Shown: positions 1 to 9,600 of the stretch, piece after piece | Position numbering within the stretch: position 1 is the stretch's first letter | Layout: each line of letters starts with the position of its first letter | Origin: an uncultured Methanospirillum sp. | Lineage (GTDB): Archaea > Halobacteriota > Methanomicrobia > Methanomicrobiales > Methanospirillaceae | Assembly (NCBI RefSeq): GCF_963668475.1 | Contig: NZ_OY764544.1 | Coordinates: 496,001-560,000 of the forward strand | Reading direction: 5' to 3' | DNA length: 64,000 bases | Translations under genes and position numbers: made by a program | Notes under the pieces: generated by a model | The model's database searches: none | Told to the model about the DNA's origin: nothing | Seen by the model: the letters and a program-made list of their open reading frames with translations, nothing else

Positions 1-143
1 TGGATGAAAGCTGCTTTACAGATAATAAACCAGATCCTAAAAAGATCAATCCGTTAATGCTTACCATGCCTGATAATCAATACTGGAATATTGGAAATCC
101 GGTTGGAAAAGCATGGAATGCCGGCAGAGATCTTGTAACGTGA
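1..143 (+). CDS. C-terminal end of an unidentified protein (truncated by window edge)
   Basis: An open frame enters from the left edge and stops at a TGA at 141-143, giving 46 residues that end in GKAWNAGRDLVT. No start codon lies in the window, so this is the tail of a longer gene on the plus strand. It stops 36 bases before the next gene, whose ribosome binding site lies in the gap, so the two may be co-transcribed. The fragment is too short to assign to a family; a flavoprotein tail is possible but unsupported. Confidence 0.55.
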   Translation, partial: DESCFTDNKPDPKKINPLMLTMPDNQYWNIGNPVGKAWNAGRDLVT

Positions 144-179
144 CAGTACATTTTGCCGACACTCAATTAGAGGAAGATA

Positions 180-872
180 ATGAATGAAGAGTATCCTATG
201 GATACACATCTGAAAGGGTATGCAGATAAATACGCCGAGTGGAGAAAGAGTGGTAGTTTTACTTTCTCTTCCCGGATTATTCCAGTCCAGGAGTCTTTTA
301 CCTCTACACAATGGGTATTGCCTCAGGAACAGGTATTGAAAATACTCAGAGAAGTCCGGTCCATTGCTCTGACCGATTGTATTTGCCGGACCCATTACCA
401 TCGGTGCGACAGACCCCGGGATGTATGTCTGCTTCTGGATGAATTAGCAGACAAAACTGTTGCTTCAGGAAAAGCCCGGAAAATTTCCATGGACGAAGTG
501 TCTGAGAGACTTCGTGAGGCTGATAGATACGGACTTATACATATGGCCCTGTACATGCCAGGCCATAAGATATATGCACTCTGCAGTTGTTGTGCATGCT
601 GCTGTCATGATCTTCAGTTACTTCTTCAGTATCACCGGGTAGATCTTGTTGCCAGATCGGATTATGTGGCAGACACAGATAGCAGCCGGTGTAGTTCCTG
701 TGAACTTTGTATTGAAAGGTGTGTATTTGATGCAAGAAAAGTCCAGGACGGAGTCTTTGTGTATGATCCTTGTTCATGTCTTGGATGCGGACTCTGTGTT
801 TCTGTCTGTCCGGAGAATGCTACAGGTATGAAAAAAAGGGATATTGAAGATCCAGGGGAAAAAACCAGGTGA
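180..872 (+). CDS. Cys-rich protein with C-terminal two-[4Fe-4S] ferredoxin domain
   Basis: A 230-residue soluble protein. The C-terminus carries two ferredoxin motifs, C171-x2-C174-x2-C177-x3-C181 and C200-x2-C203-x2-C206-x3-C210-P, expected to hold two [4Fe-4S] clusters. Upstream are two further Cys groups: C67, C69, C76 and C83 after a DCIC motif, and a dense run between C135 and C142 with six cysteines in eight residues. The upstream groups could bind another cluster or a metal, which is inference. A GAGG ribosome binding site at 171-174 fits the ATG at 180. It is probably an electron-transfer or redox-sensing protein of the anaerobic cytoplasm. The partner is unknown. Confidence 0.85.
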   Translation: MNEEYPMDTHLKGYADKYAEWRKSGSFTFSSRIIPVQESFTSTQWVLPQEQVLKILREVRSIALTDCICRTHYHRCDRPRDVCLLLDELADKTVASGKARKISMDEVSERLREADRYGLIHMALYMPGHKIYALCSCCACCCHDLQLLLQYHRVDLVARSDYVADTDSSRCSSCELCIERCVFDARKVQDGVFVYDPCSCLGCGLCVSVCPENATGMKKRDIEDPGEKTR

Positions 873-980
873 TCCTGGAGAATTTGTCAACATCTACGAT
901 GATTGGATCCTTGTTATCGAGATACATCAGTTCGAATTCATCTGGTCCGGTAATCGTTCCTGTTAAATATCCATTATCTT

Positions 981-1046
981 TTTGCATGAAAAAGTCCTTT
1001 TCACCGGTCCTACCTGGGGCCCCCAACGGGGGCACCGTTGGGGTTT
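981..1046 (+). repeat. Dispersed hairpin element, copy A
   Basis: About 65 bases nearly identical to the minus-strand copy at 21963-22030 and clearly related to the copy at 26111-26175. It starts with CATGAAAAAGTCCTTTTCACC, shortened here to its key parts CATGAAAAAG and TTTTCACCGG. It ends in a perfect hairpin, CCCCAACGG (1021-1029) pairing with CCGTTGGGG (1035-1043), followed by a short T run. This copy sits inside the decayed gene on the opposite strand, so it looks inserted. It could act as a terminator for the 180-872 gene. Confidence 0.75.
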
Positions 1047-1405
1047 ACATCAAGAGAGGGTGCTGTCCCATCTGCTCTGATGACTCCGAAACCATCATGT
1101 TGCTCTGTGATATTCAGGAAGAAGGTACCTTCTCTCACCTCTGAAAACCCGGTGTCGGCATTATAATCTGTATACGACCCCGATCAGGTACCAACAAGAT
1201 CTGGTATACCTGCAGTTGCATTACAAGTCAGATATCATTAAAGTGAGACAGTGTAGCAAAATTGTTGTAAATCCTGATGGCCTGATTTTCATTAGTCAAT
1301 AGATACAAAGTTATCCGAAATTAATGATAGAAATTACTGACTGTAGTCACTGTCTGATCGAAATCCCCATCAATATATCCATCAATGATCCTGCTATAAG
1401 GATAG

Positions 1406-1416
1406 TTTTTATACAT
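1406..1416 (+). promoter_or_regulatory. Putative TATA box of the solute-binding protein gene
   Basis: The AT-rich string TTTTTATACAT lies about 60 bases before the ATG at 1473. A start site about 25 bases downstream would give a leader of roughly 35 nt. Archaeal TATA boxes are degenerate, so this is a prediction from position and composition only. Confidence 0.35.
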
Positions 1417-1472
1417 ATTTTTGGATATTACGATTCATAGTCTTGAAATATATTGTCTGCATATTGAGTTAA

Positions 1473-2744
1473 ATGCGAGAGAAATCCAAGGTTTTTTTAC
1501 ATCTGGTACTATTTGGACTCCTGTTGTTCACGGCATGTATCTCTCTGGTATCTGCAGGTAATGGAGAAGGAGGGGGATCCCCTGATGAGATTACACTTCA
1601 TGCAGTTGTCCCAAATAATGGTGACCTGGCCCAACTTGGGATAGCATCAGAAATTGCGATGCAACAGGCTGTCGATGATTTTAACTCTTTTTATAAAAAT
1701 GTCAGTTCACCACGAGTTATTCGGCTGGTAACTCATGAAGTATCATCTGACCCTGCTTCTGCCCTGGAAGCAGTGAAGAAGCTGCATGAAGAGGGTGTTC
1801 ATATGGTTATGGGTTTTTTCAGCAGTTCTCAGCTCGCAGCGGTTAAGCCTTATGCAGATGAACACAGAATCCTCATATTATCTACCGGAAGCTCTTCCAT
1901 CTCTCTCTCTATCCCTGATGACAACATATACCGGTTTAATCCGGATGATGTGAGTCAGGGAGACGCTCTCAGTACTCTTTTAAAACGGGAGAATATCAGT
2001 GTAATAATTCCCCTGGTTCGCGAAGATCTCTGGGATAATTTTAGTAAAATGACAATCCTGGGCAATTCGATGAATACCACATCGCCTGGTGAAATGGTCG
2101 TGTATAATCCCGATAGCGAACGAATTAACGAGATTGTATCCCGTCTTGATACAACGATCGGGTCTATTTTAAAGCAGGCTGATGTAAAGGATACTGCTGT
2201 CATCGCCTTCACCTTTGATGATATTGTACAGATCATGGAAGAAGGGGCTGATGAAAAGACGTATCCAAATCTGACTCATATCCGGTTCATCGGTACTGAT
2301 GGAAATACCCTCAATCCCAAACTGCTAACCTCTCCAGTAGCGGCGAACTTCGGGCTTAAACATGGATTTATCGGATATACACCCTACATCAGTGACTTGG
2401 GGACCAGTGTTGAGTATGATAACATCGTGAAAAAACTCGGTTATGAACCAAACGGGTACGCGTATGCATCATATGATATGACTGGTATCGCAGCACAGAC
2501 AGCGTTTCTTGATGGATCAGAAGATATTGAAGCATTAAAAGAGGCAGTATTCACTACCGCAAATCATTATCGTGGCATGTTGGCAGCAGGCTCCCTGAAT
2601 GCTGCAGGCGATCGCATCCGGACATATTATGCATACTGGAAACTGGGAGAAGAACCAGATGGTTCCATAGGATGGAAGATTTCCGGTGTCTGGGAGAAGA
2701 TAAATCCAGGCAGGGTAGCCACGATAGTCGATTATACCCCGTAG
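1473..2744 (+). CDS. Secreted solute-binding protein, branched-chain amino acid (Peripla_BP_6) type
   Basis: 423 residues. The N-terminus has a basic start and a hydrophobic stretch to about residue 29 ending in VSAG, a signal peptide; a Cys in LFTAC could be a weak lipobox. The body shows the two-lobed type I periplasmic binding fold: an early 'GIASEIAMQQAVDDFN' helix typical of LivJ/amide-binding proteins, then HMVMGFFSSSQ and LSTGSSS, where such proteins contact the ligand, and FIGTDG later. It should sit outside the membrane and bind a small ligand such as an amino acid. No permease or ATPase genes lie nearby, so it may serve a distant transporter or act as a sensor subunit. The ligand cannot be told from sequence. 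Confidence 0.85.
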   Translation: MREKSKVFLHLVLFGLLLFTACISLVSAGNGEGGGSPDEITLHAVVPNNGDLAQLGIASEIAMQQAVDDFNSFYKNVSSPRVIRLVTHEVSSDPASALEAVKKLHEEGVHMVMGFFSSSQLAAVKPYADEHRILILSTGSSSISLSIPDDNIYRFNPDDVSQGDALSTLLKRENISVIIPLVREDLWDNFSKMTILGNSMNTTSPGEMVVYNPDSERINEIVSRLDTTIGSILKQADVKDTAVIAFTFDDIVQIMEEGADEKTYPNLTHIRFIGTDGNTLNPKLLTSPVAANFGLKHGFIGYTPYISDLGTSVEYDNIVKKLGYEPNGYAYASYDMTGIAAQTAFLDGSEDIEALKEAVFTTANHYRGMLAAGSLNAAGDRIRTYYAYWKLGEEPDGSIGWKISGVWEKINPGRVATIVDYTP

Positions 2745-2944
2745 GGAATCATCGAATGTGTTCCCCTTTTTTTGGTAACTGGCCGGGAATATCCAAATAG
2801 GGAAAGGATATCTATCAGCATACATCATCCCGATTTTATCCAGCTCACAATACGTATCACATCATCTGGGTACTGATCACAGCCTGACCAATACGATGGT
2901 AACGGGGATTGCACGTGACATTTTTTGATATTAAAAAAAAATTT

Positions 2945-3859
2945 TTAATCAGTATCTGTTCCATCAGCATCTTCAGTGATAGTAAATGCGTTCACAAGTA
3001 TGGAATCTCCAATATCTGAACTTTTTACCATTACAGACCATTTCTTTGAATCTCCACCGGGATATCCAACTTTATCGTCTGGGATTTTTAATTTGCAGAC
3101 AACCAGCGTTGAATTGGAAGTTACATCTTTGCATGGAATTTCTATAGAATCAGAAATAAGTTTTACTTCCCTTACCAATTCAAAATTTAGACCAGTTACA
3201 TTGAAGTCAATCTCTTTACCACGTTTTGCCTGAGTAGGATTAATACTGCGAATTACCGGAACTGCAGAGACGTTTCCTCCGGCTCCTCCAGCAGCCTTAC
3301 TGCCAAAATAGAAACCCGCCACTGCAACAACCAACGTACTTACGGTTGTGATGATCTGTTTCGCAATGTCTTCTCCAGCCCTGCTCTTCTCCATTGTTCG
3401 CCCTACATTGAAAAGAGTCGTATTATTCAGTACGAGAGAACGCTGAATATAGACGATCTCATCTTCCGGGATGAGATCAAGTTGGTCCTGGGTGATATTT
3501 GTACAATTATACACTGCAGGACCACTGTGTTTTTCAACCTCCTCATACAGGAGGATTGAACTAGTCATGAAGATGAGAATGAGGCTTAATGCAATGACTG
3601 CTCGAATACTCCCCTCTGGGAGACCCAGAGATTGTGAGCGATCTGACAGACCAAGATATTTGAAGATAACAGCTGTGAAGGTCAGAAACACAAGAAGTAA
3701 GATAACACTGAGAACCAATAGAATCGAGAGATAAAATTCAGCTCCTCCCGCGTTCTCAAATGTAAAAAAACGATACGCATACGCAACTAATGCTGTTAAC
3801 GTCAGTAAAACAACTAAAATTATCGCTCCCCATAGAGGGAAGTCATGCCTCTCCAACAT
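2945..3859 (-). CDS. Membrane protein with four TM helices and a C-terminal IPT/TIG-like domain
   Basis: 304 residues from the ATG at 3859. Hydrophobic helices fall at about 9-30, 40-65, 84-105 and 162-185. A Gly/Ala linker (AAGGAGGN) and an Ig-like beta domain follow, opening with PVIRSINPTQAKRGKEIDF, the usual entry to IPT/TIG domains. A TTG at 3880 in frame could add seven residues. The ATG at 3859 is preferred because a TATA-like sequence at 3889-3898 predicts a start site only some ten bases upstream, giving a nearly leaderless mRNA. No ribosome binding site is visible. Function is unknown; such domains usually mediate adhesion or protein contacts at the surface. Confidence 0.8.
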   Translation of the reverse strand: MLERHDFPLWGAIILVVLLTLTALVAYAYRFFTFENAGGAEFYLSILLVLSVILLLVFLTFTAVIFKYLGLSDRSQSLGLPEGSIRAVIALSLILIFMTSSILLYEEVEKHSGPAVYNCTNITQDQLDLIPEDEIVYIQRSLVLNNTTLFNVGRTMEKSRAGEDIAKQIITTVSTLVVAVAGFYFGSKAAGGAGGNVSAVPVIRSINPTQAKRGKEIDFNVTGLNFELVREVKLISDSIEIPCKDVTSNSTLVVCKLKIPDDKVGYPGGDSKKWSVMVKSSDIGDSILVNAFTITEDADGTDTD

Positions 3860-3888
3860 GGTTGTACCACAACCATACAACGAATGTA

Positions 3889-3898
3889 TAAGTATATA
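3889..3898 (-). promoter_or_regulatory. Putative TATA box, IPT/TIG membrane protein gene
   Basis: On the minus strand the string TTATATACTT lies about 30-40 bases before the ATG at 3859, the normal distance for an archaeal promoter driving a nearly leaderless message. The plus-strand region 3899-4073 holds no gene that I can support. Confidence 0.45.
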
Positions 3899-4073
3899 AT
3901 GAATAGTTTGGATCGTTTAACTTACAATATAAACAGATTAAGCGGAATATATGACACGTATTCTTTTACTACAAAAGAAACCGATTATGGTAAATCTAAC
4001 AGAGATCTAAAAAATATTGCGAGAGTATGTGGATCTCATCCAGACTGCCCCGGATTAGTCCCACATCTCCTCA

Positions 4074-6203
4074 TTACAGTGTGATGTTTACTATCTGTCG
4101 TGAAAGATCATTGATATCAGTAGCCATAATATTCTGATGAGAGATCGTATACAGGATTGAATCCATCAGAAGGGATCGCTTCACTGCAGAAGCCTGTTCA
4201 GGATAATTATTCAGGTTACTCGTTTCCTTTGTTATCCTTCCTTTTTCAGTGAACCCGTTCTTTAGATCTATCCCATACACGTACGTCCCCTGCCAGATCG
4301 ATGGAATATATGACCCATTATACTGGCTTCCCGGTGTCGGAGTATTTGTTATCTCCTTAATGGGAATAGCCATCACATTTTTGCTCTGATCCAGCAGGAA
4401 CGCCCGATGATCACGCAGCACTTCTGAATCAGAACCTTTCTCTCCGATAATAACATGACCTACCTCCCGGGGGTCTGTAAGATTTGATACATCGAATAAT
4501 GCAATCTTTATCCCGGTTGTAGAGACTCCCCACTGATTCGGAGTGGTATCTTTTCCGATTCCAATCAGATGGGTTTTATCATATGGATGAAGGTAATCAG
4601 AGTATCCCGGAATCTTGAGTTCTCCTAAAATCCCCGGATGTTTAGGATTTGAGAGGTCTATTACAAAGAGCGGGTCCATCGTTTTGAACGTGACCAGGTA
4701 TAACAGGTCGCCCATAAACCGTGCTGAATAGATCTTCTCGCCTGATGCCAGATGATCCAGACTGCCGATCACGACCATATCAGGATCAAGAACATACACA
4801 CCATTCGAACGCCCGCCCTTTGCAGCAGGTTCGTCTATTGTGGTCGCAACCCGAAGATTTCCTTCATATTCATCAAGAGAGAACTGGTTGAGAAGATAGC
4901 CAGGGAATATTCCAGTTGCTTTGTACGAGATCTTTCCGTCCCTGATACCAAACCGGTGTACTACTGAATCCTTATAGGTTGGCAATGAGCCAGGATTGTT
5001 TCCCTGATTTTTGTAGGCGATATATACATTTCCCGGTGAAACGTAGAGCGTGCTATCCTTACCCAGGAGGAATGATTCTGCAGTGGGCTGTGCGTCATTA
5101 TGTATGTTGAATGATGAAAGGGAGTAGAATACATAATTATCAGGAGGAACCTGGGGAGCCCGGATATTTCGTATGGCGATCTCCTTTTTCCCATCATAGA
5201 GGACAGGCATATGGTAATCTCCGGTGTTCCGGCTCTCCTGGTTGAGCACATAGATGTCACCATCAATCATCCGTGCATTCTGGTATCTTCCCGGAATACT
5301 GATGTCACGCAATACCTCCGGATGAGCACGGTCAAGTATCGAGTAGACAAGTGCATGGGTCTGATATTCTGAACTTGGAACCGGAGCAACTGATCCTGCC
5401 GGCTTTATCCAGCCCTGACCATTCTTCCCGGTAAAGATGACCAGACGATCTCCGTTCAGGAAAATATCAGATACATCGCCTTCTACCGGGATCTGTGAAA
5501 CGATTCTGGCATTTTGCGGTGGATATGCATCAACAATCGTCAGATTTTTGTTACTGATGATGTAGATATACTTTCCATCATTTTTGATAAAATCAGGTTC
5601 ATCTACTCCGGTAACCTGGATATTTGTGGTGGAGTATGTTGATGCCACATCAGTTACTAATCCGGACGGGGAGTAGGCAGTTGCCTTTTGTAAAGTGAAT
5701 ACCTGGTTTTCTGGCATCATTGCGGGAAGATGTGATCCTCCATTCGTAAGGGGTGCGGATACTGCCTGAGATTCGATATTGTAAAGCCCTTTTCCCGAAT
5801 CCGTTGAGGCAAAATCAAGATTTTTTCTTTCTGAATTTAACGCTTTTTCTTTAGTCAGTTTCTCTTCATTTACCCGGGTCTGATTTAAGAAATACAGTTC
5901 CAGACCTTCAGCAGAACTGATCTTCTTTAGAGCCAGAGGATTATCTTCATTATCACCTAAAAACGGAATCATGCCAATTATGGTAGAAATCGCAGAATTA
6001 TCCCTGCTTACCGTGTTGAGAGGTGTAGCAGTTTGAGTACTGTTCAGGGGTGAACCTGAAGGTATCGTTAGACCTGAAATTCCATCAGGAGAGAAGTACT
6101 GTACTTCAGGTTGCGAATTGGGTAGACGGTCTGCAGAGACACTACAGATCATTACCAGGAGCATACATGCCCCTAATTTTAAAATTAAATTTATTTGAGT
6201 CAT
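4074..6203 (-). CDS. Secreted beta-propeller domain protein (Beta_propel / PF09826-like)
   Basis: 709 residues with an N-terminal signal peptide (about 1-24, ending in VSA). The central sequence QVTGVDEPDFIKNDGKYIYI is the hallmark of the archaeal and bacterial secreted family known as 'beta propeller domain' proteins. It is followed by repeated blade-like stretches such as GDRLVIFTGK, RMIDGDIYVLNQ, GNLRVATTI, GDLLYLVTF and KNVMAIPIKEI, and by FVIDLSNPKHPGILGELKIPGY. It is predicted to be exported and attached to or released from the cell surface. The enzymatic or binding role of the family is not established. Transcription likely starts shortly upstream of 6203. The 6204-6640 gap contains an inverted repeat but no gene. 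Confidence 0.88.
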   Translation of the reverse strand: MTQINLILKLGACMLLVMICSVSADRLPNSQPEVQYFSPDGISGLTIPSGSPLNSTQTATPLNTVSRDNSAISTIIGMIPFLGDNEDNPLALKKISSAEGLELYFLNQTRVNEEKLTKEKALNSERKNLDFASTDSGKGLYNIESQAVSAPLTNGGSHLPAMMPENQVFTLQKATAYSPSGLVTDVASTYSTTNIQVTGVDEPDFIKNDGKYIYIISNKNLTIVDAYPPQNARIVSQIPVEGDVSDIFLNGDRLVIFTGKNGQGWIKPAGSVAPVPSSEYQTHALVYSILDRAHPEVLRDISIPGRYQNARMIDGDIYVLNQESRNTGDYHMPVLYDGKKEIAIRNIRAPQVPPDNYVFYSLSSFNIHNDAQPTAESFLLGKDSTLYVSPGNVYIAYKNQGNNPGSLPTYKDSVVHRFGIRDGKISYKATGIFPGYLLNQFSLDEYEGNLRVATTIDEPAAKGGRSNGVYVLDPDMVVIGSLDHLASGEKIYSARFMGDLLYLVTFKTMDPLFVIDLSNPKHPGILGELKIPGYSDYLHPYDKTHLIGIGKDTTPNQWGVSTTGIKIALFDVSNLTDPREVGHVIIGEKGSDSEVLRDHRAFLLDQSKNVMAIPIKEITNTPTPGSQYNGSYIPSIWQGTYVYGIDLKNGFTEKGRITKETSNLNNYPEQASAVKRSLLMDSILYTISHQNIMATDINDLSRQIVNITL

Positions 6204-6340
6204 GGTATCTTCCAGTTCTTCAGAGACTCATAATGACTTTTACTACTTCTTACCCAAGAGGGCAATATGTTTCCGGGCTAAGAACTGAGGCAAACGAAAA
6301 GGTCAAACCCAATTTTATCTTAGTACATTGATTAATATTC

Positions 6341-6391
6341 AGATCTCATCGGCTAAGGTAAGGTGTAATACTAACTTAACCGATGACATCT
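6341..6391. repeat. 17-bp imperfect inverted repeat upstream of the beta-propeller gene
   Basis: The arms 6341-6357 and 6375-6391 pair over 17 positions with two mismatches (core TCATCGG and CCGATGA), with a 17-base spacer. It lies about 140 bases upstream of the beta-propeller gene and about 250 bases past the end of the large kinase gene, both on the minus strand. It could be an operator, a leader stem-loop, or a transcript end. No other gene-like sequence is visible in 6204-6640. Confidence 0.5.
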
Positions 6392-6640
6392 GAAAGATAT
6401 TTGAAAAAGCCTGGCTTAATCTATACAAATCTGTCTTATCAAAGAACATGGGACCAAACCGGACCAATTAATATGGGTTTATCAGGAGTCTCCAGAGATG
6501 ATTGACCGATTCGTTACCTAACAGGCAAATTTATCTGCGATTTATGATATCCGGTCACCGGGATCACCAATCTGATAATGACCAGGATGGGATCCTACTA
6601 ATAGAAGAATCTGATGGGTACAATGTACAATTTTATCGGT

Positions 6641-9600
6641 TCAAATATACTGGAACATCCCATTAGGAAATGTGAGTTCAAACCTGGCACCAGTACCATA
6701 TGTTCCGGTCTCATGAATTGTAATACCGGTGAGTGATAGGATCTCGCGGACAAGAAACAGCCCAAACCCGGTATTCTTTCCAAAACCTAATTCAAATATC
6801 TTCTCCTTAAGATCTGCAGGAATTCCAATCCCGTTATCCTCCCATACGATAATCAGGTTTTCACTATCCACATATGATCCTACCCTGATGGTTGTGACAA
6901 CCTGACCATGGCGAATCGAATTATCAAGGAGATTAAAAAATATTTTCCCGAGCATCTGATCCGCATATACTCTGAATCCATTCAGATTATTTTTTAGGTG
7001 GATCTCCGGAGGAACATGTTCCAGCGGTATACAGGAGGTGAGATCAAACCACTGGGCTGTGTGAGAACTCATATCCTGATAAAACCTTGAAAATTCAATC
7101 TGGGTTTTTATTGTATTCGCAGCTATCCTCATCTTCTGAACATACTCAATCAATCCAGGGTCTGAGTAATCCATCTGGATTATTTCAAGAGAACCCTGGA
7201 TCACCATAATCATATTCAGAATATCATGGCGTGTTATACTTGAGAGAAGATTCAGTTGCTTATTTTTCCTCAGGATTGCGTCTTCCATCTGTTTTCGTGT
7301 GGTAATATCCCTGAGCGAGAGTAGTATTGCCGGTGAATCGTGGAAAGTTATCTCTTTTCCTATCCCTTCTATCCATATCTTTTGCCCTGATGATGTTACA
7401 GCCTGATAATCTACAGTATATGGTTCTATCACTTCTGCAACATGACCGATCTCATAGATTACACGATCCCTGGACTCCGGGGATATAAATTCAAGGACAT
7501 TTTGGTCACCTGATTCAATGAGTTTCTGAATATCCAGATCAAAAATCCTTCCTGCTGCCTGATTTCCAAACAAGAGTATTCCATTCTTATCTATGATGAT
7601 AATCCCATCAAGTGACAGGACTACAAGCATTCTGAATTTTTCTTCGCTCTCTCTAAGAGCATCTTCAATCTGTGACCGTTCGATCTCTGCTGCTGCTTTT
7701 CCAGCGATGATATCCATGACCTCTCTGATACCTTCAGGTGGATCAAGAGGTTTTCTGGATAGTACACAGAGAACTCCTATTGGTTTTCCCTCGTAATTGC
7801 GTATTGGTGTCCCACAATATCCTCTGAATTGAAATTGTTTCAAAATGTCTGCAGTAGGAAACATTTTGATAACATTATCAGTGCACATGTGAAACTCCTG
7901 TTCACACGTTTTTTCGCAGGGTGTTCCAGGAAGTGAATAATACCCGTCAGAAATTTCCTTTCCATCAAGAATCATAGATATTGCATGCAATCCTGAATGA
8001 TCCGGATTTAATTTCCCGAAAATTACACAATCAGCCTGAAGCCAGGAACGAAGAATTTCGCATATATTACGTATGGCAGAGAGACCGGTTTTACGAACAA
8101 GAGTTCCCACCAGTTTCTGAAAATCAGATTCAGTTGCCTTGCGTTTGGTAATATTTTCACTCACACCGTAATAACCAGAGATTCTTCCTCTTTTATCGTA
8201 TGCGGGTGTACTACTGATGTTGAGAACAACAGTGTTTCCATTTTTGTGCTTGAACAGATAGACATGGTCCTTTATAGGACCAAAATTTGAAAACGCGATT
8301 ATTGAATCGTTACAAGGATCATCCCGGGATGCGGGATCGAGGAGATTATAGAAATGAACTTTTCCCACGAGTTCATCAGGCTTGTACCCCAGTATTTGTT
8401 CGACAACAGAGTTTGAATACCGGTATATTTCTTCAGAATCGATCTCCCAGATCCATGAACCTGCATTCTCACAAACCGCTTGAAACCGCATATCATTTAT
8501 CTTGAGAGCTTCATCAGAAAGAAGGCGATCTGTTACATCGCGTACGGTAATGAGCAATGCAGATGTGCTATTATATGTATGAATTCTCCCCATACTCTCA
8601 ATGAAGACCTCTTTTCCAGTACGGGTAATTATTTTATGATGGGAATACAGCGGTTCACTATTCTTTCCTACCTGTACATACCGTAAACGAACTTCTTCAC
8701 GAGACTCTTCGGAAATAAACTCAAGAACATTCCTTCCAATGACTTCAGAACAATCTTCAAACTCAACCATTCTGACAGTAGCCTTATTCGCAAACAAAAT
8801 CACACCCTGAAGGTCTGTGAGGAGAATACCTTCATGGCAACAATCGACAAGAAATTTAAATTTCTGTTCACTTGCCAGCACACCCTCATTTCTCATCCGC
8901 ATTTCAACCGTGTCTTCCGTGTGTCCTTCTTCTGCAGAAGTCGGTTGCTCTTCTATTGAGTGAATACAATCGTTATGCTGGATGACTTCACTCACATTCT
9001 GATTCTGTTGAGTAATTTCTACGAAGGTGGTCAAAAGAAAGGGGGAATGAGTACTGGTAATCGGAGTTGTGGTAATAAGAACCTCAATCTGATCACCCCT
9101 CTTCCCAGTCAGGGTTGCCGGTATATCAGTAATACATGACTTCTCCTGACAAATTTCTTTAAACCAACGGATTTGATAATCAGAAAATAATCCTAGTTCA
9201 CTAAAGGTTTTCCCGATGACTTCATCTTCGGTGCAACCAGTCATAGAGAGAAATGAAGAATTAACGGTTTGAATGCGAGCGTTAAGGCAGGATATTGTTG
9301 TAATCGAAACAGGACTTGAATCGAAGATGGTCCGAAACATCTCTTCACGTTCCATGAGGGCCTGTTCGGCATGAAGGCGATCATATTCGGCCTGTTTCTT
9401 TTGTATTGCTTTTACTAATTGATTCGCCAACTCCGCAAATTGTACGGTTGGATCCCCCCCTTTTTGTAGATAGAAATCAGCTCCTGCATTGAGGGCTTTA
9501 ATAACAACCTCTTCACGTCCTCTTCCTGTTAACAAAATAAATGGAAGATCATGGTATTGGATCCGAATCTCCTGTAACAATTCGATACCATCCATTTCAG

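Larger units (their letters stand above)
876..1434 (-). pseudogene. Decayed secreted or surface-protein gene
   Basis: Reading the minus strand from about 1434 down to 876 gives several stretches with clear protein character in shifting frames. They include IIDGYIDGDFDQTVTTVSNF (about 1390-1330), TNENQAIRIYNNFATLSHF (about 1285-1235), GTFFLNITEQHDGFGVIRAD (about 1130-1075), and GYLTGTITGPDEFELMYLDN (about 975-915). In-frame stops and frameshifts separate them, and a copy of the dispersed hairpin element (981-1046) sits between the last two. The amino-acid texture (Asp, Gly, Thr, Tyr rich) resembles archaeal surface proteins, but no family is recognised. The remaining ~600 bases between genes hold nothing else except the promoter of the next gene. 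Confidence 0.55.

Noticed and set aside
869..1144. A 91-codon plus-strand frame containing the hairpin element
   Set aside because: Its coding look comes from the element and from the decayed minus-strand gene; no ribosome binding site is present.
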